Shown: positions 35,220-45,964 of the stretch, piece after piece
Position numbering within the stretch: the first letter of the stretch is position 1
Layout: every line of letters starts with the position of its first letter
Source of the DNA: Earliella scabrosa
Lineage: Eukaryota; Basidiomycota; Agaricomycetes; Polyporales; Polyporaceae
Direction: 5' to 3'
DNA: 64,000 bases
Assembly: GCA_022605405.1 (NCBI GenBank)
Contig: JABYQQ010000010.1
Span: forward strand, 1,364,001-1,428,000
Notes under the pieces: model-generated
What the model was told of the DNA's origin: nothing
Databases searched by the model: none
Seen by the model: only the letters and a program-made list of their open reading frames with translations
Translations under genes and position numbers: made by a program

Positions 35220-36924
35220 CGCATACTCCCCTGCCAGACGTTGTCGTCGACTGCGCCAAGTGGCTCACCAGGCCCTGGGGCCGGCCCATGCCATCGCAGG
35301 ACTCGGCACGCGCACCTTCACGCAGTCGCTCTTCAATGTCCGCTTCCATGACACGTTGAAGGCAGCATACATCTGCGTCGGCGACTCGTGTAGCGGGGCG
35401 TGGATGCGAGCGCGGCGAGCCAAGCTCCCGACAGTCGGAATGTATGATCGCGCGCAGGCGGTCTACTAGAGGCCCGAGCTCACAGTTCGCAACAATCGCA
35501 GGAGGGGCAAGTCGCAATGGGTCCCGTCCTGATACATCATAGGTCCGCGCAGGCTTCGTCTCCGTCAACATCTTCTCCTTCCTCTGCGACGGTAGCGACC
35601 ACGTCCCGACCTCCGCCCTCGGTAGCATCACCTGCTACGGAGGTCCGATCCTCTACCTCATCGCCTACGGCCTCCTCGTCTTCGGCTTCCTCGTCTTCGT
35701 CGACTCCGGTTCGCCCTGGAAGGAACAGCTTCTCTCGCTCTCCCCGCGCACCGCCAAGTCCCGGGCCGACGTGGAGTCCGAGAAGGCAGACGTGCAACGG
35801 CCTGACGTCCTTGCGGAGGAGGAAGCAGTGCGGAACTCGAGTGATGCGCTGCGCGTGCTCGGCGTCCAAGACCTTCAGGGGCGCGGGCACGGTCGTCGAC
35901 TCAGTGAGCTTCGGCGTCACGCAGGACACGTTCTTTGCGCTCCTGGGCCCCAACAGCGCGGGCAAGACAACGCCGTCCAACATGATCCATCCGTACGTCG
36001 CCTTTGTGCGCTTTTCCCCATCTCCGTGCTTATCCTGACGCCCTGCGCCCCTCAACGGGCCAGATCCTCATCAATGGCCACTCTACCACGCGGCACACGC
36101 AGGCCGGGCGCCTCTCGCTCGGCGTGTGCCCGCGATCGACGCGCAACTGACCGTCCGCGAGCACCTCCTCGTCTACGCCCGGCTCAAGGGCCTCGCGCGG
36201 GGCCCAGAGGCACAGGCGAACGTCGAGCGGGTGCTCGCGATGACGGGCCTGAGCGCATACGCGGACCGGTTCGCAAGCAAGCTGTCGGGTGGGAACCAGC
36301 GCAAGCTCGCGCTGACAATTGCACTCATTGCGAACCCGTACGTGCTCCTCGTCGACGAGTTCTCGAGCGGCGTGGACGCGAAGATGAAGTGGACGACGCT
36401 CAAGCACGTCGCCGTCGGGCACGGGTCGTGATGACCATCGCCTTCGTGTCCCCTTTGCTTTGCCTACCGCGTTCGTTCGTTCCGTGCGCTCACTGACCGA
36501 TCCTCCTGTAGACTCGATGGAAGAGGCGTCGACGCTCGCGAACAAGGTCGGCATCATCGCGAAGCGCATGCTCGGTATGTGTCTCGCCCTCTTCCCGTAC
36601 GTCGTATGCCTGACCTGCGCGCTCAACACCCACAGTAATCGGAACGGCTCCTCTCGCGATTCGCGCGCTACCTCGTGCACTTCACCGGCCGCACGCGCCC
36701 GGACGTCATCCGCGCGCAGACCATCATGGCCCGCATCACCGCGCGCGCATGGCCAACGACGTCACGAGCAGCTGTTTGGCATTCTCGCCCTCGGCCGCGG
36801 CATTGGGAAGCGCACGGTGGAGAAGGCGAGCTTGGAGAGCGTGTTCATGAAGGTCGTTCATAACACTGTCCAGGAGGAAGACGGGGAGAGGCCGAAGAAC
36901 CCTTGGGGCTTCTGGAGACGTTGA
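35220..36924 (+). pseudogene. ABCA-type ABC transporter, C-terminal nucleotide-binding half, decayed
   Basis: A membrane segment (ITCYGGPILYLIAYGLLVFG) precedes an ABC domain. The Walker A region is FFALLGPNSAGKTTPSNM, the signature SKLSGGNQRKLALTIAL, the Walker B VLLVDEFSSGVDAKMK, and the final block SMEEASTLANKVGIIAKRML. The order and the GGPILYL and SMEEA blocks are those of ABC1/ABCA lipid transporters. There are several breaks. A frameshift lies between LRVLGV and KTFRGAG near 35,870. About 10 nt are missing near 36,130, so LGVCP runs straight into AIDAQLTVREHL and the Q-loop QFD is lost. Another frameshift occurs before the H-loop region near 36,420. The Walker B also departs from LLDEP. 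It is not functional as it stands. Confidence 0.8.
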
Positions 36925-37079
36925 TGGGTCGGACTTTGCGCGTTTTATGAGATACCGGGTGTTATGTTACCTTTCACGTCATAATGTTGCTACACGAATG
37001 TCTACAGTGACGAGTAATTTACAAACCATTGTAGTGTCTCAGCCCCGCCCTCGCGCTTAAACACCGTCCTCTTGTTCGG
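36925..37079. other. Short convergent spacer
   Basis: AT-richer 3' flank between two broken genes converging on it. Confidence 0.4.
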
Positions 37080-37770
37080 CTATATCCCCAGCGCGCACCA
37101 GTCGATATCCACGGGCTCGGCGAGCATGAGCGCAAAGTTGTTCAGCGCTGTCTGGTAGTTCTTCTTGTCCTCCTCGCTCTTTGCCTCTTCTTCCGGCGGA
37201 ACCGCTTCACCCAATCCTTCTGCTCCTCGTAGCTGTGCATTGGCGTGCCCGGCGGGTATGGGCTGTACCAGCTGGCGCGCATCCCGGGACTCATCTTCTC
37301 AAAGACCTCTTCTGCTTCGCCTCCCAGTCGAAGTTCTGCGACGCGAGCGTCTTGAGCGCGACCGCCTCGTCCGGGATGGGTGTCGGCTGGGCGGGCGTGC
37401 CGGGTGCAGGGGAGCGGAGGATGTGCACGAAGCCGTTGAGACGGAACTGGTCCTGTGAGCATTCCATCCCCCATGCAACATCGACGCGCAGGTTCGCGTG
37501 CGCTTGGACCACCTTGGGCGTGCGTGAGTCGGTGCGTGAGTCGGAGGAGGTGACGAGGAAGGGAAGCTCGGGATGGCCGTCTGAGTTCATGAACCCGCGG
37601 TGGACTTGTGAGCGGACGCGCGGAGTGCCCTTCGCGTCGACTGTGGCGACCCGGTAGACTGTATGCGTACCCCGTCAGTCTTGCGCTTCGAGTTAATGTC
37701 AACAGTGGGGATGATGTTTACTCACTGATCTTGCCTTTGTTGTCGGAGTGTCCGAGATTTGTTGGTCGCC
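37080..37770 (-). pseudogene. PNPOx-like (Alr4036-type) FMN-binding flavoprotein, frameshifted
   Basis: Blocks in order: MAAPRW; YRVATVDAKGTPRVRSQVHR; HPELPFLVTSSDS; RTPKVVQAHANLRVDVAWGM; ECSQDQFRLNGFVHIL; FDWEAK; EVFEKMSPGMRASWYSPYPP; SYEEQKDW; GEAVPPEEEAKSEEDKKNYQ; ALNNFALMLAEPVDIDWCAL; then TAG at 37080-37082. These match the pyridoxamine 5'-phosphate oxidase Alr4036 family (Pyridox_oxase_2), small FMN-binding proteins. At least three frame changes lack introns: near the N-terminus, after FDWEAK near 37,310, and after SYEEQKDW near 37,225. The N-terminal intron may be genuine. Either the locus is dead or the sequence here has indels. Confidence 0.75.
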
Positions 37771-38021
37771 CCGATCCATCGCGGGGCGGCCATGATTGCT
37801 GTATGACTATGAGTGATGGTAATTGAAGGAGAGGAGGTAGAGTAGAACAAAGAGGTAGACGAGAGCTTGTATATCCTTCATACGCAACGACGTCATCGCG
37901 ATCGCTCTTGACCTGGGCGCTGCCCGACCTTCATCGTTCGAACAATCATCGCGCCCACAGGCACGCCGTTCTTGGGGGCCTGGTTCTAATGCCCGACCCA
38001 TAGCATCTAAGTACGCTGCTC
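37771..38021. other. Spacer between PNPOx and RCC1 pseudogenes
   Basis: Divergent upstream regions of the two broken genes. No coding sequence is supported. Confidence 0.4.
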
Positions 38022-38957
38022 ATGGCCTCCCTCTCCCTCCCCTCAGCGGGCTCGAATGCTCGAGGTCAACTCGCGACTGGCGATGTCGAAGATGCGCATA
38101 CCTTCACGCCATGCAACTTCGTGGACTGTATGCTACCGGAGGCAGCTGCCGAGGTGCAACAGATTGCATGCGGTGCGAATCATACACTCGTTCTTCTCGG
38201 AGATGTGGCGACGGGACCAAAGGTCAGCTAGGTCCTTCATACCCGTCCCATGTGGAGAAAGGCGGCTAAGACGCGACCGCGGTCCTCCGTCCTCTTGCTT
38301 TGCTCCTCGGAGACATCTACGCAGAGTACACGCTCCGTCTAAGCGCTGCAGGATAGGCCATCATACGTCGTCCTCTCCTGCGCCGGGAAGAGCGACATCA
38401 CACCATCGCTCAATTACGACTGGCCTGTGGGGATGGTACGTCGCATGCATATCTTCTAGGCTGGGGAACCTCTCGACATGGCCAACTCGGACTGTCCCAC
38501 TTCCTCCAACCGTCCCGCGCCATTCACCACGTCCCCACAACTCATCCCTATCCCCTCACCTGAAGAGATATCCTCGATCGCAGTCGGGAACCAGCACACT
38601 GTCTTCCTGCGCACGTCTCCGGCCTCGGCGCGGTACAACGCATCAGCCACAAGGCGCGTTTTCGCCCGTGTGCCTCCCCTTCGATCTCCTTCCGGGACAA
38701 GTTGCGGGCGTGGCGTGCGGGAGCGAGCATGTCCTCTGCATCGTAGACGCGGCTGCATCCACCTTACAGCCAGGACCCCACGGGGCGGAGGACGAGGATG
38801 GGAGCGCAGCACGTCGGGAGGTGTGGGGCAGGGGATGGAACGAGCACGGAGACCTCGGGGACATAAGGAAATTGTGAGCATCCCAACGAGGATCTGGCCA
38901 CCTTCTGCGCTTCAACCTATCGGCAAGTCGGTATGCAAGCACGGCCGCCTTCACTCC
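38022..38957 (+). pseudogene. RCC1-repeat protein (ATS1-like), frameshifted
   Basis: RCC1-type repeat signatures occur in sequence but in different frames. They are GSNARGQLATGD and EVQQIACGANHTLVLL; LLGWGTSRHGQLGLSHFLQP; EEISSIAVGNQHTVFLR; QVAGVACGSEHVLCIVDAA; and WGRGWNEHGDLG followed by RIWPPSALQPIGK. The number and order of repeats fit a small beta-propeller of the ATS1/RCC1 type. Shifts without splice signals occur between repeats (around 38,240-38,450 and 38,640-38,690). No full-length reading is possible. Confidence 0.65.
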
Positions 38958-39393
38958 TTCCCTCCTGCCTTCCTTCCCTCTTGCCGCTATCGATGAACCA
39001 CATGGCGAGGAGCTCGGGTCGGAAGGTTTCCTGGAGGTCCTGAATCTAGCTTACCCTTGGAGACCACCGATGCCCTCCCACTCGACCGTCAGAAGCCCGG
39101 ACACTCGACGGATCTAAAACAACCAGTCAGTTCCCTGTGTCCAGTAATACGAAGAGGACGTACAGTTGAAGGTGCTGGATCGTGCGCAGGTGAGGTAGGT
39201 GAGAAGGTAGCGTGAGTGTTCCACCGTCGACGGGTATTCTGCCTCAGCGAACAGGCAAGGAGAGACCACATTCATGGAATCCAGTAAGGCAGAGTGTTCG
39301 AGGGGTCACGAGGTGCAAGAGCGGGAATGCGCAGATCTCATGGCCTCCTCAGTTGTCAGCTTGAGCTAGGCGTCATCCGCAGCGACCTAAAGA
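38958..39393. other. Spacer containing the proposed left inversion breakpoint
   Basis: No gene is recognised. Similarity to choline kinase stops between about 39,400 and 39,475, at the right edge of this stretch. Confidence 0.4.
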
Positions 39394-40527
39394 CTAACCT
39401 CGTGATGGACGACGCTGGCATCTAGTAATCCTCGTTCTCCGTGGTGGTTCAGCTTCTCCGTCTTCTCTTTCCGCTGCCGGACTTCTGCAGGGGCACCAGG
39501 CGGGGCTAGTACTTCTCGCGCCACGGGGAGCCAAGTGCGAGTGTTCTTCTTCACGCCCAGTTCGACACCTCTCTCGGGACTGCGACTGCGCGTCGTAGTC
39601 GACCGCGTCAATGTCCACCCCATGCAATTCCGCCATGCGCGCGCCAATCCATGAGCTCACTTGAGGGTCACGGATATCTGCTGCTGTCAAGGCCTCAGAA
39701 TCGATGTACTCCTCTACGCGGCCGTTCTCGAATGTGCCATAGACACGAGGCCCGATGTTGTACTTGGAGGACAACACGTGGAGGGTGTGCAACTCGCGGG
39801 GTCGGGAAATGAGGGAGCCAGAGGACGGGCCATACATGCGCAACAGGAGGGTGCGAGTCTTCGGCGCCGAGGGGCAAGAAACGAAGAATACGGCATTGGT
39901 CAGAGATCCCGATACCTTTTGAATTGTGGTAAGGTCTGGGGTGATCTCCGGCTTGGTCCAAGTAGGAACGCGGAGAGTGCGGAGGATCTCGAGTAGCTGG
40001 TCTACGAAGGGAGCTGTCTTGTAGCGTCTGTAATGCAAACAGTCAGCGTTTACGAAGGCTACGAAGCATGCGAAGGTCGGACCAGGATAGACTACGCCGT
40101 CCTGTCCCACTGGTGATCAGCTTGTCGGCGGGACATGCCATAGTGGTGTGTCAGTGCTAGTGTATGATGCTCACCTAGCTTCTAGCCTTAGCGCGGCATG
40201 ACGGAGGCCCTCCACCCTCGACGTCAACATCACCATTGTCGAAGGGAATCGATAGCGAGGACGAGGAGTATGCGGGAGAGGTGCCGACCGAGGCTTGATC
40301 GGGACGGTATGCGAGGAGCTCGTGGACGACCTGGACAACGGGGCACCGGGAGGCCGAAGTGGGCCCAAAGATGGAGCGAGGTCAGGACCGAGAGTTGAAG
40401 ACATTGATTCCTGGTTGGACCGGGGCACGATGCCTGCTTCACGAAGGAGGTGTACAAGTTTGCTGTAAACGGAAATCGTCGAGTGGGATTTAGAGGGCGA
40501 ACGGGCCATGGACGAGAGTCTGTTCAT
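39394..40527 (-). pseudogene. Choline/ethanolamine kinase, 5' half (detached)
   Basis: ATG candidates lie at 40527 and 40509. The N-terminal exon is Ser/Pro-rich and ends in MLTSRVEGLRHAALRLEA. After an intron (about 40,030-40,175) the kinase starts: YKTAPFVDQLLEILRTLRVP, VSGSLTNAVFFVSCPS, TLLLRMYGPSSGSLISRPRE, YNIGPRVYGTFENGRVEEYI and MAELHGVDIDAV. A frame change near 39,585 leads to VKKNTRTWLPVAREVLAPPG. The QKVSGSLTNA ATP-binding strand and RVEEYI are hallmarks of choline kinase, the first Kennedy-pathway enzyme. The catalytic half is missing here; it is found at 41771-42537 on the opposite strand. Confidence 0.8.
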
Positions 40528-41192
40528 GTACCGTGTCTGCGGCAGCGAGCTCTGCGTTGCGCGGGCGATGCGAGGGGAGGAGGAGAGAGCGGTGGTGGTG
40601 CGTAGAGTCACAAGGGCGTGTTGTAGCAGCAGGATCCCTGTGGAGTTGCTCGTCCTCCAGCCACAATGTTGAATGACCCGAAAAACATGCGATCTCGCCT
40701 ACCAATTGCAATTTCCCACTTATCACGGCACTTATCGGCCACTTATCTCACTTATCTCCGCTTGGCGAGCAGCGAGCTCGGCAACCATTGCTCCTTAGCG
40801 CTAACCGATACTTGACCACTTGAAAGCTCTCACCATGGCCAACTGCTGCCTTGGATGCCTGCTGCCAGTACAGGCTTTCGGCAAGGAAGAAACCTTGTCG
40901 CTGCACGAATGTCTGCATCCACTCTGCCATGGCGTGGTCATATGTCGCGACCCGGATCCCGTGCAGTCCCCTCAACGCACGCCGCGCCCTGGTCTCTGTC
41001 CGTGGCCAGCGTGGACCTCCACAGACGACAACTGACCGCCTCCGTATCCCCGCAGCATGCGTCACTCCCTGCTTCTCGCACCTCCAGCATAGGTCAGCCT
41101 ACCATACCACGCCCCTCAAGCGGCCATCTCTGAGACCAGCTGCTCCGGAGCGTCCGTCCCAAGGGGTGTAGTGCGGACGGCCCTCCTTCAAT
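40528..41192. other. Stretch without a supported gene, inside the proposed inversion
   Basis: The minus frame 40748-41065 looks mildly protein-like (AEWMQTFVQRQGFFLAESLY) but has no partner exons. Would include the original choline kinase promoter if the inversion model is right. Confidence 0.3.
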
Positions 41193-41770
41193 TTGCTCCC
41201 TCAGGCTCTTGCTCCTTCCCGGTCATCATATGAACCACTCTCCGCACCCGGCAACAGTCGACCGTTCTGGAAGCCCTCTTCTCCCTCGTCGAAATGGGGT
41301 GTAAGATGGGTATCACACCCGAAGCCTTCGCTGGACTTGCGTTCTCACTCCGCACCACCGCACCCTCCCCCGCAAGGCGTCTCGGCCCCGCCGGATTGGT
41401 TTCGCGCCAGTTTAGCCCTCTCTTCTCGCTTGATGTCCGCACACTGCTCTCCAACAGAACGACGTCTTTCGACAATGTCCGACAGGCCCTTGTACGTTGC
41501 GATGTCGTAAGCGCGTCGCATCTGCGTCCCGTAACATCCGTTTCTCCACAAGGTCCCTTCGACTCGACCGAGTCTTGTCTCCGCTGGCCCCCGCATCCGT
41601 CCAAAATCCTGCCGAAAAGCCTCACACCCCCCCCCCCCCCCGACGCAGAAATCGCTACCGTACTACGGGTTGTCTGTCCATTGTCGACAACCGTACCCCT
41701 GACGTATGGTTCTCCCGGTACCGGTAAGACTCTCATGGTACGCGCTCTTATGACGGCCCCGGAATGGTGA
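41193..41770 (+). pseudogene. Possible AAA/P-loop ATPase fragment
   Basis: A plus frame ends with LTYGSPGTGKTLMVRALM, a textbook Walker A (GxxGxGKT), then stops at the boundary with the choline kinase 3' half. The preceding residues are low complexity, including a 14-C run (about 41,628-41,641) coding polyproline. No Walker B follows. It is a fragment at best and could be chance. Confidence 0.3.
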
Positions 41771-42537
41771 TTGAATCATGGAGCAAGGCAAAGTCTTGAC
41801 CTGGACAGGTTCGAGCACGAGTGGCATTTGTACATGCAGTGGCTACATCAGAAGGAGAAGACCGAAGGCGCCAGTAGGCGAGTATTTTCGCACAATGACA
41901 CGCAGTACAGCAACCTCTTGCGTCTGCGAACGCACACGGAAGGCGAGGCGGCCCATCACCAGGTAAGCCGTGTTTGTCTCCATACACCGCGAAGCAAATT
42001 TCTGACACGCTGTACCCCTTCTTTCATTCTCGCCTCATCCGCGCGTCCCTGCTTCTGAACCGTCTCCTCGCAACACCGAACACCTCATCCCTCGCGCATT
42101 ATCGTTGTCGACTTACCAAACCCTGCGACCCTTTGACATCGCGAATATCTTCCACGAATGAACGACCAACTACCATGGCCCCACCCCACACATCCTTGAT
42201 TCCGCCCGCTACCTGACGCTCGAGCAGGCCAGAACTTCTACCGCGCGTATCTCACCCACACCGGGTGCCACATTGACGCGCCCGACCCCGCAATCGCGCC
42301 CGCCCTGCCCCGGACGCGCTCGCGGCAGAGATGGCCAAGCTCGAGGGCCAGGCCCGCGTCTGGAGCCCGGCCTCGCACGGCATGTGGGCCGTCTGGGGCG
42401 TCGTGCAGGCTCGCGAGTTCGTGGAGGGCATGGACGGCGAGCCCGAATTCGACTACCTCGGCTACGCCGTCTGCCGCATGGACGCCTTCCGTCGCGAGCT
42501 CCGCGCCCTGGGCATCCCTGGGCTCCCCGTTCCGTAA
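41771..42537 (+). pseudogene. Choline/ethanolamine kinase, 3' half (detached)
   Basis: LDLDRFEHEWHLYMQWLHQK leads into RRVFSHNDTQYSNLLRL, the Brenner catalytic motif HNDxxxxN. Then come eroded exons: IVVD followed directly by PNPA (the FEYA part of the metal-binding DFEYA is gone). FDIANIFHE is followed by TGA where Trp is expected, then TNYHGPTPHILDSARY, NFYRAYLTHT in another frame, MAKLEGQARVWSPASHGMWA, and EFDYLGYAVCRMDAF, with TAA at 42535-42537. This is the missing half of the kinase on the other strand. Several lesions show that it is not active. Confidence 0.8.
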
Positions 42538-43672
42538 GGACCTCTCAGCCTACCGAGCCACGCGCCCCCACCCCCTTCGCCCCATATACGCAATTCCATT
42601 CCATGCATCCCGCTTCCCGACATCGATCTGCTTCTCCCTCTCTCCCCTTCCCCCCTTGTTCTCTTCTTGCCGACGATGCGCGCTCGGTGTGTCCATGCGT
42701 CCGTAAAGCCGGGCGTGTGCGTGCGCTGAATGAACCGCGGTGCGATCGCACCAATAGTGCCGCGGTGGGTTCGCGGTTCTTCAAGCTCTATCTCCCTCCT
42801 CCCATCCTTTCCCAACCGCTCTCGTCGCTGCACGCGTAACTGCGCGTAATGTATTCTGTCGGGCTGTCGTATACATGGGGTAGATAGTGTTGTCCTATGA
42901 GCCACATGTAGCGTATATTACACTCTGGGTACCTGAATGATGCACAGTGCGACAATGATATCTACATACCGGTCTCCCCACACGTCGCGTGCCAGCACCG
43001 GACAGCGGCGTCGGACGTCCCCGCGTGTGCCTTACGACGTACGCGCTCGGTGCGTGACACAAGATTCGGAGCACAGGAAGTGGAACAGCGAGGGAAGGCA
43101 GGCATAAGCGTGATGTATTAATGTCATAAGATAACATGTGCGGACGTCGACGATGGGTGGTGGTCGTGGCGATGTGAAGGAGAGAGAGAGAAGATGAGAG
43201 AGAGGGAGAGGGAGATATGTGGGTGAGCGATCCGGATTGTCAAGAGAGGAATAAGTCAAACGTTGCTTCGACGAGATGCGCGGACGAGAGAAGCTGAGCG
43301 ACGAGAGGAGCACAAATGGGGGGAGGACTGGAAAACAGGGAAGACGACGGAAAACATAAGCAAAGAGACGAGACGTGGGAGGAGCAAGCAAGGCAAGGCA
43401 AGGCTAAGGCAAGCTGGGGGGACAGGAAAGGAAGGGACGGGCGAGGGGATATAGCGGTGCGCTGGTGTGTCCGGGCGGGTAACGTTTGCTGCATCTAGGA
43501 TATGATCGTCGGAGCATCACTGTCGATCCCAACTACACCTTCACGGTGCGCGTGAGGGCGCGCGCCAGGCTATGGGAAGGCGCGGAAGCCGCCGCCGCCT
43601 CCAGAGGCGGACGAGGAGCCCTCCGCCGCTGTCGCCCACACAGCTCGCACGACCGCCTGCCGCCGCTGCTGC
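42538..43672. other. Non-coding stretch with a polypurine tract
   Basis: From about 43,170 to 43,450 the plus strand is strongly purine-rich (GAGAGAGAGAGA near 43,185, AGGCAAGGCAAGGC near 43,390), with little T or C. No gene is supported. Confidence 0.5.
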
Positions 43673-45790
43673 TCAGGCCCAGTTTTTTTCCGCCAGACGC
43701 AACGAGCCGACGTTGTAGTCCGCCCACGGCGAGTTGGTCTTGAGCTCGCCGCCGGGGATAGACGAGAGCGGGTACGCCGTCAGGTGGTTCGCCGTCCGCG
43801 TCGCCGTCGCCCAGTTGCCCGCGCTGCCCGAGCGCACATGCCCGTTGATCCGCGCGACCTTTGGCGGCTCCGGGGACGCGTTCAGCTGCGAGCTCGGGTT
43901 CGCGGCCGTCGGCGTCGTCGTGACGCTGCTCAGGTCGAGCTGGATGTCGCTCCCGTTGAACGAGTGCCGCACGGACGGGTTCACGGCTATCTTCGGGCCG
44001 CCGCGCTGCACGGACGAGAAAGAGAAGGAGGAGGACGTGCTCAGCGGGGTGTTATCGCAAGCCAACGTGAACGGCACGGCACGTACCTGCGAGCCCACGA
44101 TGTCCAGCCTAGAACTCGCGTGCCGTCCATAGTCAGGACCGGCGGTCACAGGACCGGGCGAGCGCGCTGTCGCATCCTCGCCAGAAGCCATGAGGATGCC
44201 GTTGTGCGCGTGGACGAAGGTCGGGTACGCAGACTTGTTTTGCTTCGAAATCGACGGGTCCGCGACGTCCGTGTTGACGCGCAGCTGCACGAGCCGCGCC
44301 GTGTTGGGGACGGTTGCGGACGGCGGCGTCGTGCTCACGCTGCCGGGCCCCGAGTTTATCGCGTCTTGCGTACGCTTCGCGGAGATGCGCGCGAGAAGCG
44401 AGCTCGACACTTCGTTCTTTGTGCTCGATGAGCGCGCACGGCCGTCCGGATTGGCAGGCGGGGGTGTACCGTCAGCGCCAGGTGGACCACCAGAAGCAGG
44501 AAGCTCAGTGTGGATGAAGCAGCATCGCTTTCCATAGGGACAGGAGCCGAACACCCAGAATGTCTACATAAGAAGAAGTAGAAGTCAGCCGTGACGGCAG
44601 CACTGCGGTAGACGGCAAATTTCGGTCTTGTACTGTGACCGGGGAAGAGGTCAGATCATCAGCGAGCCAGAACGTCAAACGAGGCGCCAGAGAACAGGCA
44701 CGAACCTTGGGATGCCGCTCAACTTTCCGCAACTCTTCTTCACCATGCGCGAACTGACACTTGGCGCGGTACCGGCAGCTCCCCTTCTCCTCCCAGGTCC
44801 TGCAGAGCTCCGTCTTGTACAGCCCCAGCTTGCGGTTCTTTGCGCTCGGACCGTTACCGCCGTTCGCGTTCGTGTGGGACGAGCCCGTGTGGTTCATGGT
44901 CATACTCTGCGCGGTAAGCGGGACGCCGTACGAGCCTGTGTACTGCGCCTGGAGCTGGGCCGTCATCTGCGCTGTTGCAATCTCAGGCGAAGGATAAGGC
45001 TCGGCGCCCGGAGCACCGTAGAACTGGCTAGAAAACATGCTCAGTGCGGGCGGCGCCATCGCCGGTGCGTACATCTGCCCGGCCGCAAACGCGTTGTTCA
45101 GCATTAGCAGGGTCGCGCAGAGAAGCAGGATCCGAAGCAGAATGCTGGTGAGTACGTTGGAAGACACCAGATTGTTGTTGAAGACGTGCCATGGTAGCAT
45201 TGTCGAGGTAGCATCATGTTGTACAGCTCCTGCTGCGGGTTGGCCACTGGCATCGCGCCCGGGTGGACCGGTGCCGGGTATGCACCGAAGTTGGTCGGGC
45301 TTGGAATGACTGGCGGTATCGCGGGGTTAAGGGCCCGATGCGGAGGCTGGCGATACGGAATATTCGTGGCCACATTTGGTGGCCGACCGTGCACGAAGGC
45401 GGGAGGTGCGCCAGCCGGGCGGCGGGGTCACGTTGACTGGTGCTGGATATGGACGCTACTGGGTCTGGAAGTCTCCGGCTATCTCCTCTTGTGACCGTGA
45501 GAGCGCATTGCCTGGCAGCTGCTGCTCAGGAAGACGCGTTCCGGAGCCGTTGTGTGAAGCCAGGAGCGAAGGGTACGTTGGCTGGTCGGCCTGCTGCTTC
45601 CTCTCGGGCGTGCCGTGTGACGAGGTCCAAGTGTCCGTGTTTCCAGGACCTCCAGCCGCTTGTTGCAGTCGGACGAGATCGGTACTGGACAGGCCTCCGC
45701 TGTACGAATGGGGCCGGTTTCTCGACTCGCCTACGGCGCCTACTTTGAGTGGGGTTACGGGCGGGGCGCGCATCGTGTAGTGAATGGTGG
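43673..45790 (-). pseudogene. Tandem CCCH zinc-finger protein (TTP/TIS11 type), probably frameshifted
   Basis: The first finger is [20 protein letters not shown], then CQFAH (C-x8-C-x5-C-x3-H). After KVERHPK and an intron comes YKTEICR, an intron, then [18 protein letters not shown] (again C-x8-C-x5-C-x3-H). The tail is Ser/Pro-rich and ends KNWA with a stop at 43673. Proteins with this pair bind AU-rich 3' UTR elements and promote mRNA decay. The splice between EICR and TFWV does not keep frame with any GT donor present (about 2 nt missing near 44,625). N-terminal blocks around 45,200-45,790 ([35 protein letters not shown]) also lie in different frames. An intact homolog elsewhere in the genome would be expected. 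Confidence 0.7.
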
Positions 45791-45964
45791 GACAACGATG
45801 GGCGGAACAATCGTGGTAGCGTGTATAGGCAGAGGTGAAGGCAGCGCGGAGAGTGAGATATTCTTCGGGGACGCCAGTGAGAAGCACGCTCTTGTCCTTG
45901 AAGGTAGTATTGAGGTCGCGATCTCGTGGAGAATGTCGAGGTACACACCCGTTAGGCTGCAACC

